Below are positions 17,694-25,921 of a stretch of DNA of 64,000 bases, in pieces. The notes below the pieces were generated by a model, which worked only from the letters and a program-made list of their open reading frames with translations, ran no database searches and was not told the DNA's origin. The stretch covers positions 1 to 64,000 of the forward strand of contig CAIYCW010000080.1 of assembly GCA_903924855.1 (NCBI GenBank), written 5' to 3'. Within the stretch, counting starts at the first letter, position 1; each line of letters starts with the position of its first letter. This DNA comes from an uncultured Rhodospirillales bacterium. GTDB taxonomy: Bacteria; Pseudomonadota; Alphaproteobacteria; Acetobacterales; Acetobacteraceae. The translations under genes were made by a program, and so were the position numbers.

Positions 17694-19144
17694 GCGAAGG
17701 GACCCTGCCGCAGCCTGCCCTCGCGGGCGGCGGCGCGGTCCGCAAGCTCACCCAGCCGGGCCTGCTGCGCTCCGCCGGTGTCCGCTTCGGGGTGATCTAC
17801 GCAACCTTGTTTGGCCTCAGCGCCGTGGCGCTCGCCGGCTTCCTGTGGTGGTCCACGGCGGGCCTGCTCGACCGGCAGATCACCGCCGAACTGCAGCAGG
17901 ACGCGGACAGCCTCGTCAGCGTCTATTTCGACGAGGGCCTGCCCGGCGTCACCAGCGCCATGAAGGACCGCATCAACGGCAATATCGACGATGACGCGCT
18001 CTATCTCCTTGCCGACCCGGAATTCCATCTGATCGCCGGCAACGCCAATGCCTGGCCGGCCGAGATGCCGATCGATCAGGACTGGGGCAGCCTGCGCGTC
18101 AAGCGCGACGGGCTGGATGTGCTGATGCGGGTGCACGCCTTCGACCTGCCCGGCGGCTATCGCGCCATGGTCGGGCGCGACGCCTCGGTGCGGCAGAATC
18201 TCAGCCGGCTGATGGAAGGTGCCCTGTTCTGGGCCGCCGGCATCGCGGTTGTGCTCGGCGTGGTCGGCGCATGGGCGGTGCGCGGCCTGTTCCGCGCCAC
18301 CATCGCCGATGTCTCCGCCACCGCCATGGCGGTCAGCGCCGGCGATCTGTCCCGCCGCGTGCGGGTCCATGGCCAGGATGACGAGTTCGACCTGCTCGCC
18401 GAGACCATCAACGACATGCTCGACCGCATCGGCCGGCTGATGGACGGGGTGAAGCAGGTCTCCAACGCCATCGCCCACGACCTGCGCACGCCGATCACCC
18501 GCGCGCGCACACGTCTGGAGGATGCCTCGATCCACGCCAAGACCGAGGCCGATCTGCGCCAGGCGGTGGATCGCGCGCTGGTCGATCTGGACGGCATCGT
18601 CAGCGTGTTCCAGGCCCTGCTGCGCATCTCCGAGATCGAGGCCGGCGCACGGCGCAGCGCCTTCGCCCGCTTCGACCTCGGCGCCGTGCTGGCCGATCTG
18701 GCCGAGCTGTACGAGGCGGTGGCGGAGGAGCGCGGCATGACTCTCTCCTCCGACGTGACACAGGGCCTCAGCCTGTTCGGTGATCGCGACATGATCCAGC
18801 AGGCGGTGGCCAACCTGCTCGACAACGCGTTGAAATTCTCCCCCGAGGGCGGCGCCATCGAGATCCGCGCCTGGCAGGACGGCGCGCTGGTGCGCGTCAC
18901 GGTCACCGATCACGGCCCCGGCATGCAACAAGCCGACATGCTGCGCGCCACCGAGCGCTTCTTTCGCGCCGAGCAGGCCCGCAGCACGCCCGGCTCTGGC
19001 CTTGGCCTGGCGCTGGTGCAGGCGGTGGCGCAGCTGCATGGCGGCGAGATCATGCTCGCCGACGCGCAGCCCGGGCTGCGCACCACGCTGGTGTTGCAAT
19101 CCAGCCTCACTGACGACAAATCCGCAACACTCACCGCCGCGTGA
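17690..19144 (+). CDS. Sensor histidine kinase
   Basis: A 484-residue inner-membrane kinase. TM1 lies about 33-58 and TM2 about 176-200, flanking a periplasmic sensor of roughly 115 residues. A HAMP linker (SATAMAVSAGDLSRRV) is followed by the dimerisation domain with phosphoacceptor H263 (NAIAHDLRTPITRA) and a HATPase domain with N (LLDNALKFS), G1 (VTDHGPGM) and G2 (GSGLGLALV) boxes. The start overlaps the regulator stop by 4 nt (ATGA), fixing it at 17690. The sensed signal is unknown; linkage to HtrA suggests an envelope condition. Confidence 0.92.
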   Translation: MSEGTLPQPALAGGGAVRKLTQPGLLRSAGVRFGVIYATLFGLSAVALAGFLWWSTAGLLDRQITAELQQDADSLVSVYFDEGLPGVTSAMKDRINGNIDDDALYLLADPEFHLIAGNANAWPAEMPIDQDWGSLRVKRDGLDVLMRVHAFDLPGGYRAMVGRDASVRQNLSRLMEGALFWAAGIAVVLGVVGAWAVRGLFRATIADVSATAMAVSAGDLSRRVRVHGQDDEFDLLAETINDMLDRIGRLMDGVKQVSNAIAHDLRTPITRARTRLEDASIHAKTEADLRQAVDRALVDLDGIVSVFQALLRISEIEAGARRSAFARFDLGAVLADLAELYEAVAEERGMTLSSDVTQGLSLFGDRDMIQQAVANLLDNALKFSPEGGAIEIRAWQDGALVRVTVTDHGPGMQQADMLRATERFFRAEQARSTPGSGLGLALVQAVAQLHGGEIMLADAQPGLRTTLVLQSSLTDDKSATLTAA

Positions 19145-19202
19145 GCGCTTCTTCATTTGCATCCCAGTGTGTTGCAATCCTGGAAGACTTAAGCAGGTCC
19201 AC

Positions 19203-19580
19203 ATGAGGGGTCCTGGTCAAATCCTTTCCGGTCTGGCGTTGGTCGCAGCCTTCACATCGGGGCTGACCACCGGGCTCTGTGCCCAGATGATGGCCCCCGA
19301 TCCGCGCGCCCTGCGCCCAGTGCCCGGCCCCTGGATCGGCGCTCCGGTGCCGCCACCGCCGCCACCGCCGATGACCACGCCGCGCATCCTCAACGACACG
19401 CCCGAATACTGTGCCGAGCTGATGGAAAGCGTCGAGCGCATCCGCAACCGCATGCCCATCGTCTCGGACGAGGCGCTGACACTGGCCAACGAGGGCGCGC
19501 ATATGTGCCAGATCGGCCATTACCGCCCCGGCGTCGCCCGGTTGCGCACCGCCCTGGTCATGATGCGCCGCGGCAAATAG
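19203..19580 (+). CDS. Small secreted hypothetical protein with polyproline stretch
   Basis: A 125-residue protein with an N-terminal signal sequence ending near TTGLCA, then PVPPPPPPPM at about residues 50-58, and an alpha-helical C-terminal half with two cysteines (EYCAELMES, HMCQIGHY). It begins 58 nt after the histidine kinase stop and may belong to the htrA-regulator-kinase transcript, as a periplasmic partner (inference). I do not recognise a named family. The stop lies 4 nt from the convergent mmcB stop. Confidence 0.65.
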   Translation: MRGPGQILSGLALVAAFTSGLTTGLCAQMMAPDPRALRPVPGPWIGAPVPPPPPPPMTTPRILNDTPEYCAELMESVERIRNRMPIVSDEALTLANEGAHMCQIGHYRPGVARLRTALVMMRRGK

Positions 19581-19584
19581 CACC

Positions 19585-20019
19585 CTATTCCACCCGCAAC
19601 GCCGCCTGCAGCGCCGCAGCCCCGGCTGGATCCTGCAACGCCCACAGCCGCTGTGCCGCAAGCCGCGCGAACTGCAGCGTCAGCACCCGTCGTGTCGCCG
19701 GCGCCAGACGGTGTTCCACCGCATCACGGATCACGCAGGCCGTCTCCTCAGCCACGATCAAACCCACATCCGGCGGCAGGATCGCCTGCGGAAAATCCGC
19801 ATCCACTGCAAAATACAGCCCATCGCAGAATGCGCGATACGCCTGCCATTTGGCATCCAGCCTGAAATCCATCTCGCCGGATTTGATCTCGATGCACACC
19901 AGCCCGCCAGTCGGCCGAAGCGCCATGATGTCCGCCCGCCGCCCATCGGGCAGCCCCATCTCATGCACCACCGCCCACCCCAGCTCGGCACACAGACGCG
20001 CGGTGCCGCGCCGGATCAA
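19585..20019 (-). CDS. mmcB: MmcB family DNA repair protein
   Basis: A 144-residue nuclease-like protein matching the alphaproteobacterial MmcB family, a LexA-regulated DNA-damage protein in Caulobacter. The PD-(D/E)xK-like core is readable as GRRADIMALR followed by VCIEIKSGEMDF, then AVDADFPQAILP. The ORF start used is TTG at 20019. The frame is open further upstream to a CTG at 20061 that overlaps the TGA of the pterin dehydratase gene in a CTGA arrangement, and family members usually carry that extra N-terminus, so the true start may be there. Co-transcription with phhB is likely. Confidence 0.8.
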   Translation of the reverse strand: MIRRGTARLCAELGWAVVHEMGLPDGRRADIMALRPTGGLVCIEIKSGEMDFRLDAKWQAYRAFCDGLYFAVDADFPQAILPPDVGLIVAEETACVIRDAVEHRLAPATRRVLTLQFARLAAQRLWALQDPAGAAALQAALRVE

Positions 20020-20057
20020 AGCCGTCCGCTCGCCCCGCAGCCGCTCCGCCTGGCCGT

Positions 20058-20342
20058 TCAGGGCGAAGCCAGCGCGTTGATCGCCAACGCCAGGGCGATG
20101 TCGCGGGCCGACAACCCACCCGCATCATGGGTGGTCAGCGTGATCTCCACCCGGTTCCACACATTGAACCATTCCGGATGATGCCCCTGCGCCTCGGCCA
20201 GCAGCGCCACCCGGCTCATGAAGCCCCAGGCCTCCGAGAAATCGGCAAAGCGGAAACCGCGGGTGATGGCATCGCGCCCCTCCACCATCGCCCAACCCTG
20301 CGGCAGGCTCGCGCGCTCGGCTTCGCTCAGACATGGGATCAT
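20058..20342 (-). CDS. phhB: 4a-hydroxytetrahydrobiopterin dehydratase
   Basis: Pterin-4a-carbinolamine dehydratase, 94 residues, the usual size. It regenerates the pterin cofactor or acts in molybdopterin-type chemistry. The signature histidine region is [21 protein letters not shown], with active-site His pair and Trp/Asp spacing as in the family. The start at 20342 is chosen because AAGGAAG sits 6 nt upstream; ATGs at 20348 and 20375 are alternatives. The gene is divergent from the zincin gene with only 47 bp between. Confidence 0.85.
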   Translation of the reverse strand: MIPCLSEAERASLPQGWAMVEGRDAITRGFRFADFSEAWGFMSRVALLAEAQGHHPEWFNVWNRVEITLTTHDAGGLSARDIALALAINALASP

Positions 20343-20389
20343 CTGCATCTTCCTTGACGGATCGGCCCTGGTCATGGCCCGGTTGCGAC

Positions 20390-20785
20390 ATGCGCCATCA
20401 TAGCACACCGCCCACCGCCGATGAGATCGCCCTCCTCGCCGAACAGGCGCTGGCCTCCATCCCCAAAGCCCTGCGCCGCCACATCGACAATGTCACCCTC
20501 ACCGTGGAGGACCTCGCGGACGACGCAACCTTGGCCGAGATGGGCCTGGACAACGCGTGGGATCTCAGCGGCCTCTATCACGGCACACCGCTCGGCGAAC
20601 GCAGCACGCAGGACCTCATCCGCATGCCGGACCTGATCACGCTCTACCGCCTGCCCATTCTGCTCGAATGGGTGGAGGAGGGGGAGGACCTCGCCCGCCT
20701 GGTGCGCAACGTGGTCATCCACGAACTCGCCCACCATTTCGGCTTCACCGACGCCGAAATCGAAGCCCTCGAACAATCCCCGTAG
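20390..20785 (+). CDS. Metallopeptidase family protein (minimal zincin)
   Basis: A 131-residue soluble protein of the small zincin family: residues 40-60 hold a [11 protein letters not shown] segment, followed by [21 protein letters not shown] and the zinc motif [11 protein letters not shown] near the C-terminus. Two His plus the following residues form the metal site. Family function is unknown. The TAG stop at 20783-20785 is contributed by the start of a GTAGGGCGGGTCC repeat. No long leader is available between it and phhB. Confidence 0.85.
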   Translation: MRHHSTPPTADEIALLAEQALASIPKALRRHIDNVTLTVEDLADDATLAEMGLDNAWDLSGLYHGTPLGERSTQDLIRMPDLITLYRLPILLEWVEEGEDLARLVRNVVIHELAHHFGFTDAEIEALEQSP

Positions 20786-20831
20786 GGCGGGTCCACGACC
20801 CGCCACCCAACGACCGGGTCCACGACCCGCC
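20782..20831. repeat. Tandem GGCGGGTC-CAC-GACCCGCC palindromes at a gene 3' end
   Basis: Two copies of the palindrome lie in tandem, at 20786-20804 and (with a mismatched first arm) 20814-20831, opened by GTAGGGCGG. The first bases provide the stop codon of the zincin gene. It separates that gene from the convergent carD gene, whose stop is at 20849, so it may end both transcripts. It is the same family as 11287-11368. Confidence 0.88.
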
Positions 20832-20848
20832 ATCAACACCCTCAAACA

Positions 20849-21505
20849 TCAAGCCGACTTCAAGAACGTCCCCAGCTTCACCAGGGCCGTGGCCTTGTCG
20901 GTCTGGTCGATCGCCGCCAGCTCCGCCGCCATGCGGTCCAGCGCCGCCTCATAGATCTGCCGCTCCGAGAAACTCTGATCCGGCTGGCCGGCATTGCGGT
21001 GCAGGTCGCGCACCACCTCGGCGATCGCCACCGGATCGCCCGAGTTGATCTTCGCCTCATATTCCTGCGCCCGGCGCGACCACATGGTCCGCTTCACCCG
21101 CGCACGGCCCTTAAGTGTCCCAAGCGCATCATCGAACGCCTTCTTGGTGGACAGCCGGCGCAACCCCGCACTGCGCGCCTTGGCCACCGGCACCCGCAGC
21201 GTCATGCGGTTCTCTTCGAAGGTGATGTGGATCAGCTCCAGCTTGTGGCCGGCGATCTCCTCCACCGCGATCTTGTCCACCTTGCCCACGCCATGGGTGG
21301 GATACACCACGTAATCACCCTCGGAGAACGTCTCATCCTTGTTGGACGCGCGCGAGATCGGCGCCGGGCGGCCGTTGTTCTGCTGGATCGGCCCACGCGG
21401 ATCAGGCCGCACGGCCGGCTGCGGCGCCGGCTGGCTGGCCACCACGGTCTGGGCGGCGGTGTCCACGCTCTGCGGGGCGAGATTGGTGTCGGCGGACTCG
21501 GTCAT
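20849..21505 (-). CDS. carD: CarD family transcriptional regulator
   Basis: A 218-residue RNA-polymerase-binding factor that stabilises open complexes, notably at rRNA promoters. Residues 1-55 are a Ser/Gln/Pro/Ala-rich disordered head; the CarD/CdnL/TRCF interaction domain follows (FSEGDYVVYPTHGVGKVDKI, ELIHITFEENRMTLRVPV), then a helical DNA-binding domain (KGRARVKRTMWSRRAQEYEAKI). Family members are usually 160-175 residues, so the extra N-terminal head is a feature of this lineage. It lies downstream of fdxA on the same strand with a 262-bp gap that probably holds its promoter. Confidence 0.92.
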   Translation of the reverse strand: MTESADTNLAPQSVDTAAQTVVASQPAPQPAVRPDPRGPIQQNNGRPAPISRASNKDETFSEGDYVVYPTHGVGKVDKIAVEEIAGHKLELIHITFEENRMTLRVPVAKARSAGLRRLSTKKAFDDALGTLKGRARVKRTMWSRRAQEYEAKINSGDPVAIAEVVRDLHRNAGQPDQSFSERQIYEAALDRMAAELAAIDQTDKATALVKLGTFLKSA

Positions 21506-21732
21506 GCGGTGATGCGCCTTTCCGGCTGAAATGGTCGAACCGTCACGACGGGCGCGGGCCGAAGCGAATTTCGGCGCGGCTTGGTCGTAGGCCTTGGAAG
21601 AATGGCCGGCCAGGCCACGGCACTCACATGCCAGCCAGACCGGTCAGACCTTCACATATAACACAATTTTCCACCCACGTCAGGGGTGGCGATGCCTGTG
21701 CCGGCGCTATCAGCCATGCCGTGCTCACACGT

Positions 21733-21755
21733 GGGGCGCCAACTCACGGCGCCCC
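21733..21755 (-). terminator. Hairpin downstream of fdxA
   Basis: GGGGCGCC at 21733-21740 and GGCGCCCC at 21748-21755 form a perfect 8-bp stem with a 7-nt loop just after the fdxA stop, in the sense of fdxA transcription. No T-tract follows, so Rho-independent termination is uncertain. A direct repeat GACCGGTCAGAC occurs at 21638-21649 and 21762-21773, the second overlapping the fdxA stop. Confidence 0.45.
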
Positions 21756-21767
21756 GCACATGACCGG

Positions 21768-22100
21768 TCAGACGCTGCCAGGCTCGGGGGAGAACAGCTC
21801 AGCCTTGCCGGGCTTGCCCTTCCAGTCATCCGCATCAGCCGGTGCCGTGCCCTTGCGGGTGATGTTCGGCCACCCACTGGCATGGGTGCGGTTGATCTCG
21901 GCCCAGGCGGCGGCGCGGTCATCGCTGTCCGGCACGATCGCCTCGGCCGGACACTCAGGCTCGCACACGCCGCAATCGATGCACTCGTCCGGATTGATCA
22001 CCAGCATGTTCTCGCCGACATAGAAGCAGTCGACGGGGCAAACCTCGACGCAATCCATGTATTTGCACTTGATGCAGTTCTCGGTGACCACGTAGGCCAT
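21768..22100 (-). CDS. fdxA: Ferredoxin FdxA (7Fe type)
   Basis: A 110-residue ferredoxin. Cysteines 9, 17 and 50 fit a [3Fe-4S] cluster and 21, 40, 43 and 46 a [4Fe-4S] cluster, with additional C12 and C25 as in FdxA proteins ([29 protein letters not shown]). The C-terminal extension with [13 protein letters not shown] is typical. The ATG at 22100 is preceded by CAGGAGCG. It is a soluble low-potential electron carrier; its partner is not identifiable here. The S4-domain gene lies 25 nt upstream on the same strand. Confidence 0.94.
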   Translation of the reverse strand: MAYVVTENCIKCKYMDCVEVCPVDCFYVGENMLVINPDECIDCGVCEPECPAEAIVPDSDDRAAAWAEINRTHASGWPNITRKGTAPADADDWKGKPGKAELFSPEPGSV

Positions 22101-22125
22101 CGTTCGCTCCTGAGGTCGCTGTGGA

Positions 22126-22464
22126 TCAATCGCCGCGATATGACGGCATATCCGCTTCGGCGCAAGGCTCCGCCTGCACCGAAGCCCCGCCGGACAGATC
22201 GCGGTAGAGCTGCCGTGCTTCCGGCGCAGGGCCACGCCGGCTGGCCAGGCTCAGCACCTCGAACACTTGCACTCGCCCGCGCAGCGGCAGCGTCACCACA
22301 TCGCCCACCCGCAGCCGCGCATGCGGCTTCTCGGTGGCCTGGCTGTTGATGCGCGCATAGCCCTCGCCGATCAGCCGCGCGCAATCGGCGCGCGCCTTGA
22401 GAAACCGCGCACACCACAGCCATTTGTCAAAGCGTTGCCAGTCGCGATCCTCGATCTCAGCCAA
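22126..22464 (-). CDS. S4 domain RNA-binding protein (Hsp15-like)
   Basis: 112 residues beginning with an S4 fold ([37 protein letters not shown]), as in heat-shock protein Hsp15, which binds 50S subunits carrying stalled nascent chains. The start is TTG at 22464 with GGAGAGA about 5 nt upstream; no ATG fits. It is 15 nt downstream of the helicase stop and 25 nt upstream of fdxA, suggesting one transcript. Confidence 0.85.
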   Translation of the reverse strand: MAEIEDRDWQRFDKWLWCARFLKARADCARLIGEGYARINSQATEKPHARLRVGDVVTLPLRGRVQVFEVLSLASRRGPAPEARQLYRDLSGGASVQAEPCAEADMPSYRGD

Positions 22465-22479
22465 GACTCTCTCCGTGGA

Positions 22480-24972
22480 TCATCGTCTGAGCGCCGCCAG
22501 CGCCGCGAACGGCCCATCGCGCACCACCACCGGTGCGGGGCTCTGCTGCTCCCGCCTGCGCCGCGGCACCGAGATGCTGGGCGGCGCCGGCGGACCATAT
22601 TCCGCCTCGCCCAGCGCAACACCCGGCTGCAACACCAGCCCGAGCCCGTGCAGCACCGCGGGCAAAAGCTCGGCACGCACCGAAAGGCGCTGCGTGAGGT
22701 CGGCCGGCACCGGGATCGAGCGCGCGCGTGCCGCAAAATGCAGCTCGGCCGCAACCCGCTCGGCAATGTCCAGCCGCAGCAGCACCGGCCCGCAGGCGAC
22801 CCAACCCAGACAGGAAGCACAGCCGGGCGGCCAGTCCGGCGCAGGGATCGCAATCGCCGCGGGCGGCGGCAGCTCCGGCATGTCGGTGCCCTGGCCCAGC
22901 GCCCACAAGGCCGCCCGCACCCAGCGCGCGCGCGGCTTCAACAGGCTGGGCAGGAACAGCGCAAACCGCCCGGCCCGCACGTCCAGGCCCTTCAGCCGGC
23001 CGCGCAGCTCCGGGGCGATCTCCGCCTCCGTCGCCCCCGGCACCACGCCCAGCCCCTCGATCAGCCGGTGCAGCGGCCCGCGCAGTGCCCCGTCCCGCTC
23101 GGCCAAGGCGGCGGCCGCGAACAGCGGCGTCAGTGCCTCATGGATGCGCGCATCCACATAGCGCTGCAGCCGCAGCCGCACCCGCTCGCGCGCCGGACCA
23201 TCGAGAAACTCGCTCGCCAATATCTCCACCGCCGGCCGGATCGGCGACGCGCCCGGCCGCAGCCGCGCCACCGGCGCCCCGTCCCAGGCGATGCGCTGGC
23301 TCGGAAGCCACGCCAGCTCGCCATCCTGCGCCGCCTCCAGCCGCGCCACCCGCCGCGGCATCTCGCCGATCAACGCGCGGCGCGCGGCGCGCAGCACCAG
23401 CCGGCGCGCATCCCCCACGGTGGACGGGTCAGGCGCGAAGCCGAACCCCTCGATATGCCCGACCGGATGGCCCTCCACCACCACCTCGCCCCGCCGCGTC
23501 ACGGCGGACATCAGCTCGTCGCTCTCCCCCGCATCCAGCTTGCGCATCAGATGCGCTGCCCGGCGGTCAACAAACCGCGCCGTCAGCCGCTCATGCAGCG
23601 CGTCGGACAGCAGATCCTCCACCGCCCGGGCCTTGCCCTGCCAATGCGCCGCATCCTCCACCCAGTCCGAGCGGGCCGCGATATAGGTCCACACCCGCAC
23701 GCTCGACAGGCGCTGCATCAGCGTGTCGATATCGCCATCCGCCCGCGCCAGCGCCGCGATCTGGCCCGCGATCCAGTCGGTCGGAAGCCGCCCTTCCTTG
23801 ACCAGATGCACAAACACCCGCGCGCACAGCCTGGTGTGGCTGTCATCGGCAATCTTGCGGAAATCCGGGATCTGGCAGGCCTCCCACAGCAGCCGCACCC
23901 GCGACCGCCCGCGGGCCAGCGCGCGGATCTCCTGATCGCGCACCATATGCCCCAGCGTCTCCAGATCGGTCGCCTCATTGCCCCGCACCAGCCCCGCCAA
24001 CTCGGACGGCGCCTGCAGGCTGTGAAACAACCCATCGATATGGCTGAAATCGAGGTTGGAGTTGCGCCAGACGATCTGCTCCAGCGGCTGGAAGGAATGC
24101 CCCTCCACCGCGCGCACCAACTCGTCATCCAGCTTCTGGCATTCCCCCGTGGCGCCGAACGTGCCGTCGCGCATGCCGCGCCCGGCCCGCCCCGCAATCT
24201 GCGCCACCTCGGAGGCGGTCAGCAGCCGCGGCCGATGCCCGTCGAACTTCGACAGCCGGGCAAACGCCACATGGTCCACATCCATGTTCAGCCCCATGCC
24301 GATCGCATCGGTGGCCACCAGGAAATCGACCTCGCGCTCCTGATACAGCTTCACCTGCGCGTTGCGCGTGCGTGGGGACAGCCGCCCCATCACCACCGCA
24401 CACCCCCCGCGCCTGCGCCGGATCGCCTCGGCGATCGCGTAGACCTCGGCCGCACTGAACGCCACCACCGCCGAACGTGGCGGCAGCCGCGTCAGCTTCA
24501 CCGCCCCCGCATGGGTCAGCTGCGACAGCCGCGGGCGTGTCTCAATCTGAATGTTCGGCACCAGCCGGTGCAGCAGCGGGCGGATCGTCTCCGCCCCCAT
24601 GAACATCGTCTCCACCAGCCCGCGCGCATGCAGCAGCCGGTCGGTGAACACATGGCCCCGATCAGGGTCGGCGCAGAGCTGGATTTCATCCACCGCCACG
24701 AACTCGGCATGCCGGTCCAGCGGCATCGCCTCCACCGTGCAGGAATACCACCGCGCCCCGGGCGGGATGATCTTCTCCTCCCCGGTGATCAGGGCAACGT
24801 TCCCCGCCCCCTTCTTCGCCACCATCTTGTCGTAGTTCTCGCGCGCCAGCAGGCGCAGCGGAAAGCCGATAATGCCGGAGGCGTGCGCCAGCATGCGATC
24901 AATCGCAAGATGGGTCTTGCCCGTGTTGGTGGGACCCAGAACCGCCTTCACCCGGTGAGAGAAGCCCGACAT
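22480..24972 (-). CDS. SUV3/MgpS-like DEAD-type helicase
   Basis: An 830-residue helicase. Walker A reads GPTNTGKTH at about residue 13; motif II is DEIQ (VAVDEIQLCADPDRGHVFTD), and the C-terminal motor has LVATDAIGMGLNMDVDHV and QIAGRAGRGMRDG. This combination is that of the mitochondrial SUV3 RNA helicase and its alphaproteobacterial homologues. The long C-terminal region (about 480-830) is poorly conserved and Arg/Ala-rich. It may unwind structured RNA for degradation (inference from SUV3). The ATG at 24972 matches the family N-terminus. Confidence 0.88.
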   Translation of the reverse strand: MSGFSHRVKAVLGPTNTGKTHLAIDRMLAHASGIIGFPLRLLARENYDKMVAKKGAGNVALITGEEKIIPPGARWYSCTVEAMPLDRHAEFVAVDEIQLCADPDRGHVFTDRLLHARGLVETMFMGAETIRPLLHRLVPNIQIETRPRLSQLTHAGAVKLTRLPPRSAVVAFSAAEVYAIAEAIRRRRGGCAVVMGRLSPRTRNAQVKLYQEREVDFLVATDAIGMGLNMDVDHVAFARLSKFDGHRPRLLTASEVAQIAGRAGRGMRDGTFGATGECQKLDDELVRAVEGHSFQPLEQIVWRNSNLDFSHIDGLFHSLQAPSELAGLVRGNEATDLETLGHMVRDQEIRALARGRSRVRLLWEACQIPDFRKIADDSHTRLCARVFVHLVKEGRLPTDWIAGQIAALARADGDIDTLMQRLSSVRVWTYIAARSDWVEDAAHWQGKARAVEDLLSDALHERLTARFVDRRAAHLMRKLDAGESDELMSAVTRRGEVVVEGHPVGHIEGFGFAPDPSTVGDARRLVLRAARRALIGEMPRRVARLEAAQDGELAWLPSQRIAWDGAPVARLRPGASPIRPAVEILASEFLDGPARERVRLRLQRYVDARIHEALTPLFAAAALAERDGALRGPLHRLIEGLGVVPGATEAEIAPELRGRLKGLDVRAGRFALFLPSLLKPRARWVRAALWALGQGTDMPELPPPAAIAIPAPDWPPGCASCLGWVACGPVLLRLDIAERVAAELHFAARARSIPVPADLTQRLSVRAELLPAVLHGLGLVLQPGVALGEAEYGPPAPPSISVPRRRREQQSPAPVVVRDGPFAALAALRR

Positions 24973-25281
24973 AGGATGAAGGATGGAGGGCGCGGGGCCG
25001 ATTGCAAGCACTATCCTGTTGCACCGCAATGACACCATGATTTCCAGCCACTTCCAACCCCGCCCCAAGCCCCGCCAGCCCAATCGGCGGCACTCGCCCG
25101 CGGCGACTCGCAACCCCGGATCACCCGGCAAACCCAACGCCGGACATTGCGCGCCCCCTTCCCCGTCATTGCGAGCGAAGCGAAGCAATCCACCGAACCG
25201 CAGCCTCGCACCAAAAAATCGGCCACCATCAATAATTCAATCACAATTCGCAACAAATGCCTCGCACGTTCGCTCCAGCCC
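24973..25281. other. Intergenic region with a dispersed-repeat relic
   Basis: About 309 bp between the helicase start and the upstream hypothetical gene's stop, both on the minus strand. It carries GTCATTGCGAGCGAAGCGAA at 25165-25184 continuing GCAATCCA to 25192, and an inverted GCAATGAC at 25027-25034. The rest is relatively AT-rich near 25200-25280 and would hold the helicase promoter. I see no credible gene; a minus-strand ORF here encodes the CFASLAMT peptide typical of translated copies of this repeat. Confidence 0.6.
25165..25192. repeat. CATTGCGAGCGAAGCGAAGCAATC dispersed repeat
   Basis: The arms ATTGC and GCAAT enclose GAGCGAAGCGAA, forming an imperfect hairpin. Near-identical elements are scattered in many unrelated proteobacterial genomes, where their spurious translation on the opposite strand gives DCFASLAMT. 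Only one complete copy is seen in this window, with a partial inverted end at 25027-25034. Confidence 0.75.
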
Positions 25282-25857
25282 TCAACACGGTTTTCCAAAC
25301 CCCTCCCGCCGCGCCCAGGAAATCATCCCGCGCGGCAGCGGAATCCGAAACGGCTCCGGCTTCGGGCGCCGCGCGCGCGGCCTGCGGATCCTCTCGGTGC
25401 GCGCAGGCGGCACCGTCCACGGCAGTTCGATCGCAAGCGACCGGCACAGCGGCCGCAGCACAAGCCGTGCCTGTGGGGAGGCTTCCAGCAGCGCCACCAT
25501 GTCGGGCTCGGCCAGCAGATGCTGCAGCTGGCTGCCATAGCAAGCGGCGCGATACCCGCCGGCTGCCACCAGCCAGCCGAACCGGCGCGGTGCCGGAACG
25601 GCCTTCTGGCGCGGCGCGCGCGGACTTGCAGGGCAGGCCGCCCTCGGCCGCGACACCCCGGCCACCAGCCGCCCGGCGCGAAACCGGACCAGCATCCGCT
25701 CGATCCGCGCCAAAGCCCGCCCCATCCGATTATAGACGGCAATGGCCACGGGCGGCGTAAGCCCCCACAGCCCCACCAGCGCCCGCAGCCCGGCCAGGAT
25801 CAGGCGCAGGCGGGCGGCGAGCGGATCAGCCTCGGGATGTGCAGCGGGACAGGCCAT
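25282..25857 (-). CDS. Conserved hypothetical protein
   Basis: A 191-residue Arg- and Ala-rich protein. An N-terminal amphipathic or weak membrane segment (LRALVGLWGLTPPVAIAVYN) leads to a basic linker (about 60-90) and a conserved-looking core: FGWLVAAGGYRAACYGSQLQHLLAEPDMVALLEASPQA, followed by RPLCRSLAIELPW. That core resembles a family I associate with Rhodospirillales but for which I know no function. The strongly basic C-terminus (RRPRARRPKPEPFRIP) suggests nucleic-acid or membrane-surface contact (inference). It ends 309 bp before the helicase start. Confidence 0.65.
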   Translation of the reverse strand: MACPAAHPEADPLAARLRLILAGLRALVGLWGLTPPVAIAVYNRMGRALARIERMLVRFRAGRLVAGVSRPRAACPASPRAPRQKAVPAPRRFGWLVAAGGYRAACYGSQLQHLLAEPDMVALLEASPQARLVLRPLCRSLAIELPWTVPPARTERIRRPRARRPKPEPFRIPLPRGMISWARREGFGKPC

Positions 25858-25921
25858 CCGCCATGGTATTCCACAGCCCCAGGGTGGCTTTCACGCAAAA
25901 TCGTCCGCGGATTTCAGCAAA

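Noticed and set aside
22267-25032. 921-codon plus-strand ORF
   Set aside because: It is the antisense shadow of the SUV3-like helicase and S4 gene; its translation is Arg/His/Gln/Pro-rich without any motif.
25011-25298. 95-codon minus-strand ORF containing CFASLAMT
   Set aside because: That peptide is the known spurious translation of the CATTGCGAGCGAAGCGAAGC repeat, not a protein.
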